Positions 7,724-17,877 of a stretch of 40,054 nucleotides of DNA are shown piece by piece. The position numbers were made by a program, and so were the translations under genes. Numbering within the stretch: the stretch's first letter is position 1; each line of letters starts with the position of its first letter. A model generated the notes under the pieces. It was not told the origin of the DNA. It saw only the letters and a list, made by a program, of their open reading frames with translations, and ran no database searches. Location of the stretch: NCBI GenBank assembly GCA_002684495.1, contig NYVG01000007.1:1-40054 (forward strand). The letters run 5' to 3'. Source of the DNA: Gammaproteobacteria bacterium. GTDB taxonomy: Bacteria; Pseudomonadota; Gammaproteobacteria; Pseudomonadales; Azotimanducaceae.

Positions 7724-8014
7724 TTAAGTGTTGTCTCTCGGCTGGTGTGCCAATTGCTGTTCGGCTTTAGCCAAAGCTTTACGCAGGCGTCGGTTGGCAA
7801 ACCGATAACGAACATTCAGCCAACTGCCGTACAACACGCCAAGTAGAATGCCTATCACCAGAGCGCCCAGTAACCACCAAAAGATACTGAGGGTAAACGG
7901 GGTTTGCCATATGGCGAATGTAAGTGCGACTTGTTCTTGGTTGACCGCCAGCGCAGCAAACAGGAAGGCGGTGGCCATGGCCAGGAATAATGCGATGGAT
8001 TTAAGTCCCTTCAC
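7724..8014 (-). CDS. lapA: Lipopolysaccharide assembly protein A domain protein (LapA/YciS)
   Basis: 96 residues, the usual size. An inner-membrane protein with two transmembrane helices (about residues 4-24 and 42-66) and a cytoplasmic tail whose RYRFANRRLRKALAKAEQQL is a short coiled coil. In E. coli LapA (YciS) acts with LapB (YciM) to couple LPS synthesis to its export, with LapB controlling LpxC turnover. The start is GTG at 8012-8014, with AGGA 5 nt upstream. It lies 27 bp after ihfB, matching the gammaproteobacterial order rpsA-ihfB-lapA. lapB, which normally follows, is absent here; a ComEA-like gene takes that place. Confidence 0.9.
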   Translation of the reverse strand: MKGLKSIALFLAMATAFLFAALAVNQEQVALTFAIWQTPFTLSIFWWLLGALVIGILLGVLYGSWLNVRYRFANRRLRKALAKAEQQLAHQPRDNT

Positions 8015-8041
8015 TGTCTTCCTCGCGGCCTAATGGGGCGA

Positions 8042-8419
8042 TTAGACGTTATCTTGGTTGGCGTCCGCTGACGAGGACGCTGAGCCTTGCTCGCTGCTGT
8101 CTGCGTGCAGGGAGGCGTTCACTCGATCCCGCAACTCTTTACCGGGCTTAAAGTGCGGAACGTGCTTGCCTGACAGCCCTACGGACTCGCCGGTCTTAGG
8201 GTTGCGCCCTATGCGCGGTGCCCGATAGTGCAGTGAAAAGCTGCCAAAACCGCGTATCTCTATACGATCTCCAGACGCTAAGGTCTGGGACATCTGTTCC
8301 AACATCGTCTTGACCGCAAACTCAACATCTTTGCTGTTAAGTTGCGCACTGGACGATCGTGCCTGTGCAGCAACGATGCGTTCAATCAATTCCGACTTGG
8401 TCATGCTGATGTCTGTCAT
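8042..8419 (-). CDS. ihfB: Integration host factor subunit beta
   Basis: 125 residues. IHF is a heterodimer that bends DNA sharply for recombination, replication and transcription. The chain contains the family start [10 protein letters not shown] (residues 6-15), the beta-arm region [15 protein letters not shown] and the signature [12 protein letters not shown] with the intercalating proline of the arm. The family is usually 94-100 residues; here a 25-residue Ser/Asp/Gln-rich tail ([18 protein letters not shown]) is added. The ATG at 8417-8419 has AGGG 7 nt upstream; the GTG just before it and the inner ATG at 8402-8404 are alternatives. It follows rpsA by 32 bp, as in most Gammaproteobacteria. 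Confidence 0.95.
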   Translation of the reverse strand: MTDISMTKSELIERIVAAQARSSSAQLNSKDVEFAVKTMLEQMSQTLASGDRIEIRGFGSFSLHYRAPRIGRNPKTGESVGLSGKHVPHFKPGKELRDRVNASLHADSSEQGSASSSADANQDNV

Positions 8420-8451
8420 CACCTAACCCTGCACTATGCTCCAGTTACAGC

Positions 8452-10137
8452 TTATTCGTCTTCGTTTTGGTTCATCTGAGCTTTGATCAGATCGCCAAGA
8501 GTTGCAGGTCCGGAACGGTCGCTCTCTTGTTTCTGATGATCGCGCACAGCCTGACGCTCTTCTTCCACATCCTTCGCCTTGATGGACAAGCCAATGGTGC
8601 GGTTCTTGCGGTCGACGTTGATGATCTTAACTTCTACTTCTTCGTCTACTGCGAGTACTGAACGTGCGTCTTCAACCCGATCCACACTGATCTCTGAAGC
8701 CTTCATAATGCCAGTTACATCTTCGGCCAGCTCGATAACCACTTCTTTAACGTCGGTTTCGATGACCTTTCCTTTCACGATGGTGCCGCGGTCATTTACC
8801 GCGGTGTAATCGCTGAACGGATCCTGATCTAACTGCTTAATACCCAGCGAGATACGCTCACGCTCTGGGTCCACAGACAAGATGATGGTTTCCACCTCTT
8901 CGCCCTTAGAGTAGCGACGAACAGCTGTTTCGCCCGGCTCATTCCAAGAGATATCCGACAAGTGCACCAATCCGTCGATACCACCGTCGAGACCGATAAA
9001 GATGCCGAAGTCGGTAATAGACTTGATGTTACCGATAATCTTTTCGTTCTTACCGTGGCTCACGCTGAACTCTTCCCATGGATTGGGTCGGCACTGTTTG
9101 ATACCCAAGGAGATGCGACGACGATCTTCGTCGATGTCCAAAACCATCACCTCGGTTTCGTCGCCAACTGAAACCACCTTTGAGGGGTGAATATTCTTGT
9201 TGGTCCAATCCATTTCAGAAACGTGCACTAGACCCTCAACACCAGATTCGATTTCAGCAAAGCAGCCGTAGTCGGTGAGGTTGGTCACGGTAGCGGTTAC
9301 CCGCGCACCCTCTGGGTAACGACGAATGATATCAACCCATGGATCTTCGCCCAGTTGCTTCATGCCTAGGCTGACGCGATTCTTTTCGCGGTCGAACTTA
9401 AGAACGCGCACGTCGACTTCGTCTCCCACATTAACCATTTCGCTTGGATGACGAATACGCTTCCATGCCATATCGGTAATGTGCAGTAAGCCGTCTACAC
9501 CACCAAGATCAACGAATGCACCATAGTCAGTGAGGTTCTTAACAATACCTTTAACGTCCTGACCTTCTTGCATTGACGCCAGTAACGCATCGCGTTCGTG
9601 GCTGTTCTCTTCTTCAAGGACTGCGCGCCGTGAGACCACTACGTTATTACGCTTCTGGTCCAACTTAATCACTTTAAATTCTAGTGGCTTACCTTCTAGG
9701 TGAGCGGTTTCGCGCAATGGGCGAATGTCCACCAGTGAACCGGGCAAGAAGGCGCGGATGTCGTTAACGTCGACTGTGAAACCGCCTTTAACCTTACCGT
9801 TGATAATGCCAACAACTACTTCGCTCTTTTCGCTAGCTTCTTCAAGTAGCTGCCACGATTCAGCACGGCGAGCTTTTTCACGGGATAGTCGTGTTTCTCC
9901 GAAGCCATCGTCTACCACTTCCATAGCAACCTTCACTTGGTCGCCTATGCTTAGTGTGCATTCGCCTTCTTCGTTGAGAAATTGATTCTTTGGAATGACC
10001 CCTTCTGACTTGAGGCCTGCGTGAACGATGACCCAATCGTCATCTATATCTACCACCGTGCCGGTTACGATGGACCCAGGTGCCATCTCGATGGTTTGTA
10101 AACTTTCTTCAAATAGGTCGGCAAAAGATTCGCTCAT
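8452..10137 (-). CDS. rpsA: 30S ribosomal protein S1
   Basis: 561 residues, as in E. coli (557). S1 binds mRNA on the 30S subunit and unfolds it for initiation. Six OB-fold S1 repeats can be followed (about residues 20-88, 105-170, 190-258, 275-345, 362-432, 449-518); the later ones carry the strong signatures [38 protein letters not shown] and [20 protein letters not shown]. The start [13 protein letters not shown] is typical. The leader has no recognisable Shine-Dalgarno before the ATG, which fits the known S1-dependent and autoregulated initiation of rpsA in enteric bacteria. It lies between cmk and ihfB in the conserved order. Confidence 0.98.
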   Translation of the reverse strand: MSESFADLFEESLQTIEMAPGSIVTGTVVDIDDDWVIVHAGLKSEGVIPKNQFLNEEGECTLSIGDQVKVAMEVVDDGFGETRLSREKARRAESWQLLEEASEKSEVVVGIINGKVKGGFTVDVNDIRAFLPGSLVDIRPLRETAHLEGKPLEFKVIKLDQKRNNVVVSRRAVLEEENSHERDALLASMQEGQDVKGIVKNLTDYGAFVDLGGVDGLLHITDMAWKRIRHPSEMVNVGDEVDVRVLKFDREKNRVSLGMKQLGEDPWVDIIRRYPEGARVTATVTNLTDYGCFAEIESGVEGLVHVSEMDWTNKNIHPSKVVSVGDETEVMVLDIDEDRRRISLGIKQCRPNPWEEFSVSHGKNEKIIGNIKSITDFGIFIGLDGGIDGLVHLSDISWNEPGETAVRRYSKGEEVETIILSVDPERERISLGIKQLDQDPFSDYTAVNDRGTIVKGKVIETDVKEVVIELAEDVTGIMKASEISVDRVEDARSVLAVDEEVEVKIINVDRKNRTIGLSIKAKDVEEERQAVRDHQKQESDRSGPATLGDLIKAQMNQNEDE

Positions 10138-10330
10138 AAGTGTGGTCGGCGTGGCAGCAAGGGCGTGTCAAAACGACAGTGTGCGCAGCCGTCTCTCCGT
10201 TGGTTAGTTAATGTTATGTGCACAGCGCTTAAGTAAGCGTTGATTGCTCCGCGTCATTCGGTGATTGGTCGCAAATGTTAAGCACTCGCGAGGTTCCTTA
10301 CCCCAATTGCAGCAGCAGTAGACTTCCTTG
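10138..10330 (-). promoter_or_regulatory. rpsA leader and cmk-rpsA intergenic region
   Basis: A 193-bp gap, the largest on this strand, precedes rpsA. It probably holds the rpsA promoter and a long untranslated leader; TAACAT near 10216-10221 could be a -10 but has a poor -35. The 20 nt before the rpsA ATG (CGCCGACCACACTT and upstream) contain no purine-rich Shine-Dalgarno. No ORF or RNA gene is seen. Confidence 0.4.
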
Positions 10331-10996
10331 TTATAAAAGTCGCTGCGTCGCTGCCTGCATAACCGTGGTACACACCTCTTCTATAGTCATCTGGGTGCTG
10401 TCGATTAGCAGCGCGTCACTCGCCGCTTTTAACGGCGCTGTTGCACGTTCTCTATCTCGCGCATCTCGCTCTTCGATCTGCTCAAGAAGGTCGCGCAAAC
10501 TAACACTCAAACCTTTGTTTTTCAACTGGTTATAACGTCTTTCCGCACGCGCCTCGGCGCTCGCATCAAGGAAGATTTTGAGCCCCGCATGTGGGAAGAC
10601 TACCGTACCCATATCACGCCCATCAGCCACCAAGCCGGGCGCTTGGGCAAAGTTGCGTTGCAGTTCTAAAATCGCCGCGCGCACTGCAGGCAGCGCCGCT
10701 ACCCGAGACGCCATTACCCCTATATCTTCGGTACGAATTTCGTCAGTTAGGTCTAGATCATCGACCCGTACACGACCGTCTGGGAACGCGATATCCAGAG
10801 ATTGAGCCAACTCGCACATCGTTTGCTCTTGCTCAACATCCAAGCCGCGCCGCACGGCCATTGCGGCAACAATACGGTACAGCGCACCGGAATCCAGCAA
10901 ATGCCAGCCCAACTCGGCGGCAATCCGAGCGGCTAAGGTGCCCTTGCCCGAACCACTAGGGCCGTCAATGGCCAATACCGGTATGGATTTATTCAT
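10331..10996 (-). CDS. cmk: Cytidylate kinase
   Basis: 221 residues. Phosphorylates CMP and dCMP with ATP in the cytoplasm. The P-loop is GPSGSGKGT near the N-terminus, followed by LLDSGALYR (nucleotide binding), DGRDMGTVVFP (the CMP-binding GRDMGT motif), and ARAERRYNQL with DARDRERATAP of the lid region, all typical. The frame extends further upstream, but the ATG at 10994-10996 has AAGAAG 7 nt before it, while the ATG at 11000-11002 is too close to any such site; an even earlier TTG-type start is unlikely. The start overlaps the 3' end of tyrA, so translation is probably coupled. In Pseudomonas aroA lies between tyrA and cmk; here it is missing. Confidence 0.96.
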   Translation of the reverse strand: MNKSIPVLAIDGPSGSGKGTLAARIAAELGWHLLDSGALYRIVAAMAVRRGLDVEQEQTMCELAQSLDIAFPDGRVRVDDLDLTDEIRTEDIGVMASRVAALPAVRAAILELQRNFAQAPGLVADGRDMGTVVFPHAGLKIFLDASAEARAERRYNQLKNKGLSVSLRDLLEQIEERDARDRERATAPLKAASDALLIDSTQMTIEEVCTTVMQAATQRLL

Positions 10997-11825
10997 GGCC
11001 ATTCTTCTTAGTTGAGGTTTTTTTCTCAGCAGCATTGCGCAACTGCGCGAGACCTACCGTGCTGTCGTTGTTTTCAATGGCGGCAATAAGCTGCTGCAGA
11101 TCATCACCGAACTGACGCGCACTCTCGATCACCGAGTCTTTGTTTAAGCGCAAAATGCGCCACCACAATTCCGGGTCAGCACCGGCAATGCGGGTGAAAT
11201 CGCGAAAACCACCACCAGTCAACCCAGTATGGGACGGGGTCACCCGCTGCATAAAGGCGAAGGCCAACAAATGGGGCAAATGGCTGGTTACAGCCAGAGC
11301 CCGATCATGCTCTGCGGGGGACATTACCTGCACCCGAGTACCTAGACGCTGCCAGAATTCCTCGGTTTGGGCTTGCCGCTGCCCATCACCCTGAGGCAAC
11401 GGAGTGATCACTACCGCACAACCATCAAACAATTGAGCATCGGCCCCAGTGGGACCACTTTTTTCCGAACCGCTTATGGGATGACACGGAACAAAGTTAG
11501 TCACCGGCGATGCGGCTGTTTGCACCGCCTCAACGATGGGCGCTTTAACACTGCCAACGTCAATGACCGTGGCGGCATGATCTGCGAGCTTGAGCACCCA
11601 TTCAGCAACTAAATCACTGGGCACGCACAAGGCGCACAGGTCAGTATCGTCAGGCACTTCAGCAACAATCTCATCCACTAACCCTTGTGCTAAAGCGTAA
11701 TTCGCCGATTGTGGATTGGGTTCAATGCCAATAATGCGCTCGGCAAGACCTTTGGCCCGTGCGGCGGCGGCTAACGAACCACCAATTAATCCAACGCCAA
11801 CAACCACGAGGTTGCGCACGGTCAT
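10989..11825 (-). CDS. tyrA: Prephenate/arogenate dehydrogenase
   Basis: 278 residues. Oxidative decarboxylation of prephenate (or arogenate) on the way to tyrosine. The Rossmann motif GVGLIGGS is at residues 10-17. The internal PCHPISGSEKSGPTGA and VTSHLPHLLAFAF carry the substrate-binding histidines, and GGFRDFTRIA is the conserved C-terminal signature. This is a stand-alone TyrA, neither fused to chorismate mutase as in enterics nor to AroA as in Pseudomonas. The ATG is 1 nt from the end of hisC, and the 3' end overlaps cmk. It works with pheA and hisC in this operon to make tyrosine, phenylalanine and histidine. Confidence 0.95.
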   Translation of the reverse strand: MTVRNLVVVGVGLIGGSLAAAARAKGLAERIIGIEPNPQSANYALAQGLVDEIVAEVPDDTDLCALCVPSDLVAEWVLKLADHAATVIDVGSVKAPIVEAVQTAASPVTNFVPCHPISGSEKSGPTGADAQLFDGCAVVITPLPQGDGQRQAQTEEFWQRLGTRVQVMSPAEHDRALAVTSHLPHLLAFAFMQRVTPSHTGLTGGGFRDFTRIAGADPELWWRILRLNKDSVIESARQFGDDLQQLIAAIENNDSTVGLAQLRNAAEKKTSTKKNGHE

Positions 11826-11826
11826 A

Positions 11827-12918
11827 TCAAGCTGACCCTAGTGCTGCGAGTGCGGCTAAAAATCGTTCGTTTTCTATCGGCAAGCCAATGCTCACGCGCA
11901 CATGATTGGGCAATCCATATTCGGCGATCGGCCGTACGATAACGCCCTGCTGCAACAGTTCGCCGAATACGTCAGCACCTGCTCGACCGCTGTCGAAGGC
12001 AACGAAATTGCCCACGGACGGGATATATGAATACCCTTGGGCCGTGAGGCCTTCGGTGATCTGGCTCATGCCTTGCTGGTTTAGTGTACGACTGCGCTGC
12101 AAGTAAACCTCATCTGCTAATGCAGCTAGGCCAGCAGCCATGGCCAAACCATTAACATTGAAGGGCTGCCGAGCGCGGTTGAGTAAATCCGCGAATGCTG
12201 GACTGCTGACACTGTAGCCGAGACGCACCGCGGCCAAACCATAGATCTTGGAAAAGGTGCGGGTAACAATGAGGTTAGGATATTTATCGAGTAACGCTAT
12301 ACCATTGCCATAAGCTGCTTCATCCACATATTCAAAATACGCCTCGTCCAGAACCACCCATACGTCTGCGGGTAGTTGCTGCAAAAAATTCTCTATCGCT
12401 GCCTCTGTTACCCAGGTACCCGTTGGATTATTTGGGTTGGCAAGAAACACTACCCGGGTGCGTTCAGTCACTGCTGCAAGCATTGCATCCAGATCAGCGC
12501 CATAGTCTTTAGCAGGCACTGTCACCAGATCACCGCCGCAACACGTCACCGCAAGCCGATATACCACAAAGCTATGCTCAGCAATGATGGCCTCACTGCC
12601 GGGCTGCAGGGCAACTCGTGCAATCAGATCCAACACGTCGTTGGAACCATTGCCCAAGGTGATTTGCGTGGTATCCACCTGCAAACGTTCAGCAAGCGCC
12701 TGTTTAAGCTCATAACCACTGCCATCCGGATACCGCGGCAACTGCGTGCTTGCCGCAGCAATGGCGTCCGTGACCGCTTGCGAGGGACCTAACGGGTTTT
12801 CGTTACTCGCAAGCTTAACGATATGGTTAATGCCTAATTCTCGAGCCAATTCCTCAATGGGTTTGCCCGGCTTGTAGGGCTGTAAGGCGGCTATACGCTG
12901 GTTGACATTATCGATCAT
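11827..12918 (-). CDS. hisC: Histidinol-phosphate / aromatic aminotransferase
   Basis: 363 residues. A PLP aminotransferase of class I/II. The histidinol-phosphate type is clear from MIDNVNQRIAALQPYKPGKP at the start, LASNENPLGPS, FLANPNNPTGTW, and the PLP lysine in TFSKIYGLAAVRLGY. In this operon position the enzyme is often a second HisC (hisC2) that also transaminates aromatic keto acids, so it may close phenylalanine and tyrosine synthesis here; that is inference from neighbours. The frame extends upstream, but the ATG at 12916-12918 overlaps the pheA stop as ATGA, which supports this start and translational coupling. Confidence 0.95.
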   Translation of the reverse strand: MIDNVNQRIAALQPYKPGKPIEELARELGINHIVKLASNENPLGPSQAVTDAIAAASTQLPRYPDGSGYELKQALAERLQVDTTQITLGNGSNDVLDLIARVALQPGSEAIIAEHSFVVYRLAVTCCGGDLVTVPAKDYGADLDAMLAAVTERTRVVFLANPNNPTGTWVTEAAIENFLQQLPADVWVVLDEAYFEYVDEAAYGNGIALLDKYPNLIVTRTFSKIYGLAAVRLGYSVSSPAFADLLNRARQPFNVNGLAMAAGLAALADEVYLQRSRTLNQQGMSQITEGLTAQGYSYIPSVGNFVAFDSGRAGADVFGELLQQGVIVRPIAEYGLPNHVRVSIGLPIENERFLAALAALGSA

Positions 12919-14015
12919 GCAGGTACCACAGTTTTTGGATAGGACCCCAAGCACCGAACTTCCAAAGCCACATCTCCGATCGCTTCGATCACACTGGTGG
13001 CATTGGGATCAGACTGGTGACCGTCAAAGTCGATGAAAAACACATAGGACCAGTCACCAGACCGCGCAGGCCGAGTTTCAATTCTCGAAAGGCTGATATC
13101 AAAGCGTTGGAAAGGCTCTAGTACACGTAACAATGCACCCGGCTCGTTGCGGACAGAAACTAATATCGACGTCTTATCACTACCGCTGGGTCCTACGTTC
13201 TGGTTGCCCAGCACTAAGAAACGCGTTTTGTTGTCCGGGTGATCCTCAATGCGCGTTGAAAGCATACGTAATTTATAGCGGTCTGCCGCCATTTCTCCCG
13301 CGATTGCGGCCACGCTCGGGTCGGCAGCCGCTTGGCGCGCCGCTTCTGCATTGCTTGCGACCACGACGCGGGGCACTCCCGGGTAGTGTTGGTCGAGCCA
13401 ACCCCGACATTGGGCAAGACTTTGAGCATGGGAGCGAATTTCGCGAATCTCGCCCTCGGCAGACTCCAAACGCATAAGGGCATGGTGAATAGGCAGTTCT
13501 ACCTCCGCGCAGATGCGCAACTGGCTGCTCAGAAAACAGTCCAGAGTATGGTTAACCATGCCCTCAGTGGAATTCTCCACTGGCACCACACCGTAGTGCA
13601 CCGCCTGAGACTCCACTTCACGGAATACTTCGTCAATAGAGGCCATAGGCTGGGTGTTGGCGAAATGGCCAAATTGCTTTACCGCAGCTGCTTCCGTATA
13701 GGTGCCCGCCGGACCAAAGTAGGCCACTGTCAGCGGCTGCTCTAAATTCAAACAGCAGGAGATGACCTCGCGAAATAATCCGGCGACATCTTGATCAGAC
13801 AGTGGCCCAACATTGTCACCCTGCAAACGACGCAGGATCTGCGCTTCGCGCTCGGGTCGATAAAATACTGGCGCTTGCTCAGTCGGCTGACCTTGCTTTA
13901 TTACGCCCACCTCTAAGGCACACTGGGCACGCTCGTTGAACAGCTTTAATAGCTGCTGGTCAATGGCGTCTATTCGCTGCCGTAACGGCTGTAGCGCGTC
14001 GTCATCCGTGCTCAT
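12915..14015 (-). CDS. pheA: Bifunctional chorismate mutase / prephenate dehydratase
   Basis: 366 residues. Converts chorismate to prephenate and then to phenylpyruvate. The chorismate mutase helices are at residues about 5-90 (LRQRIDAIDQQLLKLFNERA). The prephenate dehydratase domain follows (about 95-270) with YFGPAGTYTEAA, GVVPVENSTEG and the catalytic TRF in NKTRFLVLG. A C-terminal ACT domain with ISLSRIETRP (a variant of the ESRP motif) gives phenylalanine feedback inhibition in the family. The annotated start is the ATG at 14013-14015, which overlaps the serC 3' end by 14 nt; an upstream TTG in the same frame is less likely. The stop overlaps hisC as ATGA. Confidence 0.97.
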   Translation of the reverse strand: MSTDDDALQPLRQRIDAIDQQLLKLFNERAQCALEVGVIKQGQPTEQAPVFYRPEREAQILRRLQGDNVGPLSDQDVAGLFREVISCCLNLEQPLTVAYFGPAGTYTEAAAVKQFGHFANTQPMASIDEVFREVESQAVHYGVVPVENSTEGMVNHTLDCFLSSQLRICAEVELPIHHALMRLESAEGEIREIRSHAQSLAQCRGWLDQHYPGVPRVVVASNAEAARQAAADPSVAAIAGEMAADRYKLRMLSTRIEDHPDNKTRFLVLGNQNVGPSGSDKTSILVSVRNEPGALLRVLEPFQRFDISLSRIETRPARSGDWSYVFFIDFDGHQSDPNATSVIEAIGDVALEVRCLGSYPKTVVPA

Positions 14016-15081
14016 TTTCAAATTCGCTCATGAAACTCACTAACGATTCTACCGCTGCCATGGGTACTGCATTATAGATGCTTGCGCGCATACCACCCAC
14101 ACTACGGTGCCCCTTAAGATTAAATAATCCTCGTGCTTCGGCACCACTTAAAAATGCTTTATCTAGATCCGCATCGGCGAGAGTAAATGGTACGTTCATG
14201 GTTGAGCGCACCGCCTCATGGACCGGCGCGGTATAAAAGTTGCTGCCGTCTATGGCATCGTAAAGCAGCTTCGCCTTAGCCGCATTGTGCTCCGCAATGG
14301 CCTGCAGCCCACCTTGCGCTTTCGCCCAAGCAAATACCAAGCCCGCCAAATACCAACCGTATGTGGGGGGTGTATTTGACATGGAGTCGGCATCGGCTTG
14401 CACCGCGTAATCTAAAAACGTTGGCGTTTCGGTACGCGCTTTACCACACAGATCTTTGCGGACAATGATCACGGTGAGCCCAGCAGGGCCAATATTCTTT
14501 TGCGCACCGGCATAGATCAGACCGAATCGATTCACATCCACCGGGCGCGACAAAATATCCGAAGACATGTCTGCGACCAGGGTACTGGAACTCTCAGGAA
14601 ACTGCTTAAACTGAACCCCACCAATGGTTTCGTTGGAACAGATGTGCAGTAACTTAGCATGAGCTGACAATTGCCAACTGGATGGATCGGGAATGTGATC
14701 GTAGTTGCTGTCGCTACTGCTCGCAGCGACGTTAACTTGGCAGTACTTGCCTGCCTCCTTAATGGCTTTTTTCGACCACGCGCCGGTGTCGATAAAGTCT
14801 ACAGTATCGCCTGACGCGGTCAGGTTTAGTGGAATACCGGCAAACTGTCCGGTCGCACCGCCCTGTAAAAACAGTACATGGTAATCGTCAGATACACCCA
14901 TTAACTCGCGTAAGTCGGCCTCGGCACGGGCGGCAATATCGACAAATATGGAGCTGCGATGGCTCATTTCCATCACCGACATACCGCTGCCTTGGTAGTC
15001 GAGCATTTCTTCTGCAGCCTGCTGCAAAACTTCGGTTGGCAAAGCTGCCGGTCCGGCAGAAAAGTTGTGAGTGCGATGCAC
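14002..15081 (-). CDS. serC: Phosphoserine aminotransferase
   Basis: 359 residues. PLP enzyme of serine synthesis (3-phosphohydroxypyruvate plus glutamate) that also serves in pyridoxal phosphate synthesis. The start HRTHNFSAGPAALP is the family N-terminus, and GGATGQFAGIPLNL, YAGAQKNIGPAG with the PLP lysine, and NPLGHRSVGGMRASIYNA (here LKGHRSVGGMRASIYNA) follow. The frame extends four codons further to another GTG, but the GTG at 15079-15081 has GGAG 6 nt upstream, so I start there. With serA at 32.4 kb the window holds two of three serine-pathway enzymes; with pdxJ it also holds two of the pyridoxal phosphate pathway. It lies 59 bp after gyrA. Confidence 0.97.
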   Translation of the reverse strand: MHRTHNFSAGPAALPTEVLQQAAEEMLDYQGSGMSVMEMSHRSSIFVDIAARAEADLRELMGVSDDYHVLFLQGGATGQFAGIPLNLTASGDTVDFIDTGAWSKKAIKEAGKYCQVNVAASSSDSNYDHIPDPSSWQLSAHAKLLHICSNETIGGVQFKQFPESSSTLVADMSSDILSRPVDVNRFGLIYAGAQKNIGPAGLTVIIVRKDLCGKARTETPTFLDYAVQADADSMSNTPPTYGWYLAGLVFAWAKAQGGLQAIAEHNAAKAKLLYDAIDGSNFYTAPVHEAVRSTMNVPFTLADADLDKAFLSGAEARGLFNLKGHRSVGGMRASIYNAVPMAAVESLVSFMSEFENEHG

Positions 15082-15140
15082 TATTGTCTCCACGATTCTA
15101 GTTTTCAGTTGGGTAGTTCTCGCCCTTGCTGTCGGTAAGG

Positions 15141-17735
15141 CTAGTCGTCTGCATCCGCCGAGCCTTCGTCACCGGCCTGCTCGAGGGTTTGTTCAGCGAT
15201 ACGCTCAACACTATTGAGCACCTCATCTTCTTTAAGATTAATCAGACGCACACCTTGAGTATTGCGACCCACTACGGATACACCATCCGAATCTGTCCGG
15301 ACTAATGTACCGGTATTCGAAATCAACATAAGTTCGTCGCCACTGAACACCTGCACGGCACTGACCAATTGCCCGTTACGCTCACTGGTTTGCATAGCTA
15401 TTACGCCCTGCGCCCCGCGTCCACGCATTGGGAAATCTACCAACGGTGTGCGTTTACCAAAGCCGTTTTCGCTGGCGGTCAGCAAGTAACCCTCTGCCTC
15501 AGGAATGATCAGCGAGATCACCCGCTGCTGCGCAGCTAAACGTATACCCCGCACACCTTTGGCGGTGCGACCCATGGCTCGAACATCGGATTCCTTAAAG
15601 CGCGCAGCCTTGCCGGCACTTGAGCACAACATCACATCACTGCTGCCGTTGGTAATGGCCGCTCCGATGAGGGTATTGCCTTCTTCAAGATCTAACGCGA
15701 TGAGGCCGCTTGGGCGCGGGCGCGAAAATTGTTCTAACGGTGTCTTTTTCACCGTGCCGTTCGCTGTCGCCATAAATACAAAGTGATCGCTGGTGTATTC
15801 GGCAATGGGTAAAACCGCGGTGATTCGCTCATCGCCGTCCAATGGCAACAAGTTGATCATAGGCCGTCCCTTGGCACCGCGACTACCCTGGGGGATTTGG
15901 AAAACCCGCAACCAGTAAACTTTACCTTGGTTGGAGAAACACAATAGCGAATTATGCGAATTGGTAATTACTAAGTGTTCAACAAAGTCCTCGTCTTTTA
16001 CCGACGTTGCGGCCTTGCCGCGACCGCCGCGACGCTGGGCCTGATAGGTGTCCAACGGCTGAGTTTTGGCATAGCCTTGGTGGGAAATTGTAACCACCAA
16101 TTCCTCTTCGGTAATAAGGTCTTCGTCAGAGAGATCTTGCTGACTGGCTATGATCTCGGTACGGCGCTCGTCGCCATAAGTGTCGCGAACGTCTATCAGT
16201 TCTTCTCGAATCACATTGATTAAACGGTCATAGGAACCAAGGATATCTAGCAGGTCGGCAATTTCATCAAGCACGCCCTGATAGTCCTCCATGAGCTTGC
16301 TTTGCTCCATGGCGGTTAGACGATGCAGACGAATTTCCAAAATAGCCTGGGCCTGCTCTTCAGTGAGACGGTACAGATCACCAGTAAAACCAAAGTCTTC
16401 ACTCAAGGCTTCGGGCCTGCAGGCGTCACTACCAACACGTTCAAGTAAGTCAAACAGCGCAGGCGCATGCCAACGCCTCTCCATTAAGGCTTCGCGCGCA
16501 TCCGCAGCCGAGGGCGAACTCTTAATCAATTCTATGACCGCGTCGATGTTCGCCAAGGCCACCGCCTGGCCTTCTAAGATATGGCCGCGCTGGCGCGCTC
16601 GGCGCAGCAAGTACAAGCTGCGACGCGTCACCACTTCTTTACGATGCTGCAGGAACGCCTCCAACATCTCCTTTAAGGTTAGAAGTTTGGGCTGGCCATC
16701 GACTAACGCCACGCAGTTGATGCCAAATACCGTTTGCAGCTGGGTTTGAGTGTAGAGGTTATTCAGCACCACTTCGCCGGATTCCCCGCGGCGCAACTCA
16801 ATAACTACCCGCAGCCCGTCTTTATCCGACTCATCGCGCAATTCTGTAATACCTTCCACGCGCTTTTCTTTTACCAGCTCGGCGATCTTCTCTATTAGCC
16901 GGGCTTTGTTCAGCTGGTAAGGAATTTCTGTAATGACAATTCTGTCACGTCCAGATTTGTCACTCTCCACATCCGCCTTAGCGCGCACATAAATCTTGCC
17001 ACGGCCGGTGCGGTAGGCCTGCACAATGCCTGCACGGCCATTAATCATGGCACCGGTGGGGAAATCTGGGCCTTGGATGTGCTCCATCAGCTCATCCACA
17101 GTAATTTCCGGTTGTTCCAGCATCTGCAGACAGGCGTTGGTTACTTCGGTGAGGTTGTGCGGCGGAATGTTTGTGGCCATACCAACGGCGATACCCGAGC
17201 TGCCGTTGACCAGCAGGTTGGGCACCCGGGTGGGCAACACTTCGGGCATGGTCAGGGTATCGTCATAATTATTGACGAAATCCACCGTATCTTTGTCTAG
17301 GTCAGCCAGCAGCTCAGTTGCCATTTTGGCCATGCGCACTTCGGTATAGCGCATTGCGGCCGGCGGGTCGGCATCAATGGAGCCAAAATTGCCCTGGCCG
17401 TCTACCAGCAGGTAGCGCATGGAGAAATCTTGCGCCATACGCACGACCGTTTCATAGACCGCACTGTCGCCATGGGGGTGATACTTACCAATGACGTCGC
17501 CAACCACACGAGCAGACTTTACGTAGGGGCGATTGTGGGTGTTATTCAACTCGTTCATGGCGAACAGAGCCCGTTTATGAACCGGCTTCAAGCCGTCACG
17601 CACATCCGGTAGCGCACGCCCGACAATCACGCTCATGGCGTAATCTAGGTAGGACTGCCGCAGTTCATCCTCGATATTTACCGGGGATATATCCCGACTA
17701 TCGGGTGGCAAATCAGGGGGCAACGTATCAGACAT
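15141..17735 (-). CDS. gyrA: DNA gyrase subunit A
   Basis: 864 residues. With GyrB it introduces negative supercoils. The catalytic tyrosine is Y130 in [10 protein letters not shown]. The quinolone-resistance region reads [10 protein letters not shown] with S91 (E. coli S83) and E95 at the place of E. coli D87; S91 is the wild-type, drug-sensitive form, and Glu at the second place is natural in many species. The GyrA box QRRGGRG (567-573) in the C-terminal pinwheel shows that this is gyrase and not topoisomerase IV. The acidic C-terminal tail ([13 protein letters not shown]) is typical. It is divergent from mtaD with 154 bp between them, which must hold its promoter; I could not pick a convincing -35/-10 pair. 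Confidence 0.98.
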   Translation of the reverse strand: MSDTLPPDLPPDSRDISPVNIEDELRQSYLDYAMSVIVGRALPDVRDGLKPVHKRALFAMNELNNTHNRPYVKSARVVGDVIGKYHPHGDSAVYETVVRMAQDFSMRYLLVDGQGNFGSIDADPPAAMRYTEVRMAKMATELLADLDKDTVDFVNNYDDTLTMPEVLPTRVPNLLVNGSSGIAVGMATNIPPHNLTEVTNACLQMLEQPEITVDELMEHIQGPDFPTGAMINGRAGIVQAYRTGRGKIYVRAKADVESDKSGRDRIVITEIPYQLNKARLIEKIAELVKEKRVEGITELRDESDKDGLRVVIELRRGESGEVVLNNLYTQTQLQTVFGINCVALVDGQPKLLTLKEMLEAFLQHRKEVVTRRSLYLLRRARQRGHILEGQAVALANIDAVIELIKSSPSAADAREALMERRWHAPALFDLLERVGSDACRPEALSEDFGFTGDLYRLTEEQAQAILEIRLHRLTAMEQSKLMEDYQGVLDEIADLLDILGSYDRLINVIREELIDVRDTYGDERRTEIIASQQDLSDEDLITEEELVVTISHQGYAKTQPLDTYQAQRRGGRGKAATSVKDEDFVEHLVITNSHNSLLCFSNQGKVYWLRVFQIPQGSRGAKGRPMINLLPLDGDERITAVLPIAEYTSDHFVFMATANGTVKKTPLEQFSRPRPSGLIALDLEEGNTLIGAAITNGSSDVMLCSSAGKAARFKESDVRAMGRTAKGVRGIRLAAQQRVISLIIPEAEGYLLTASENGFGKRTPLVDFPMRGRGAQGVIAMQTSERNGQLVSAVQVFSGDELMLISNTGTLVRTDSDGVSVVGRNTQGVRLINLKEDEVLNSVERIAEQTLEQAGDEGSADADD

Positions 17736-17877
17736 AAATCTTGATCAACGAGGTTAAAATCAGCCGAATATGTTAACACAAGCGAGGTTATTTTTCGCTT
17801 AAGAATGACCGCCGCGCACCCACCGCGGCCGCTGCTAAAACACCCACTCTGGCCAAGACCACGCCGGCGCAGAACGC

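Noticed and set aside
13214-13745. Several frames of 89-137 residues opposite or out of frame within pheA
   Set aside because: Shadows of the real gene in GC-rich sequence, with no start signals or recognisable motifs.
16920-17740. Quinolone-resistance change in GyrA
   Set aside because: S91 is the wild-type serine, and Glu at the second hot-spot place is a natural variant in many species.
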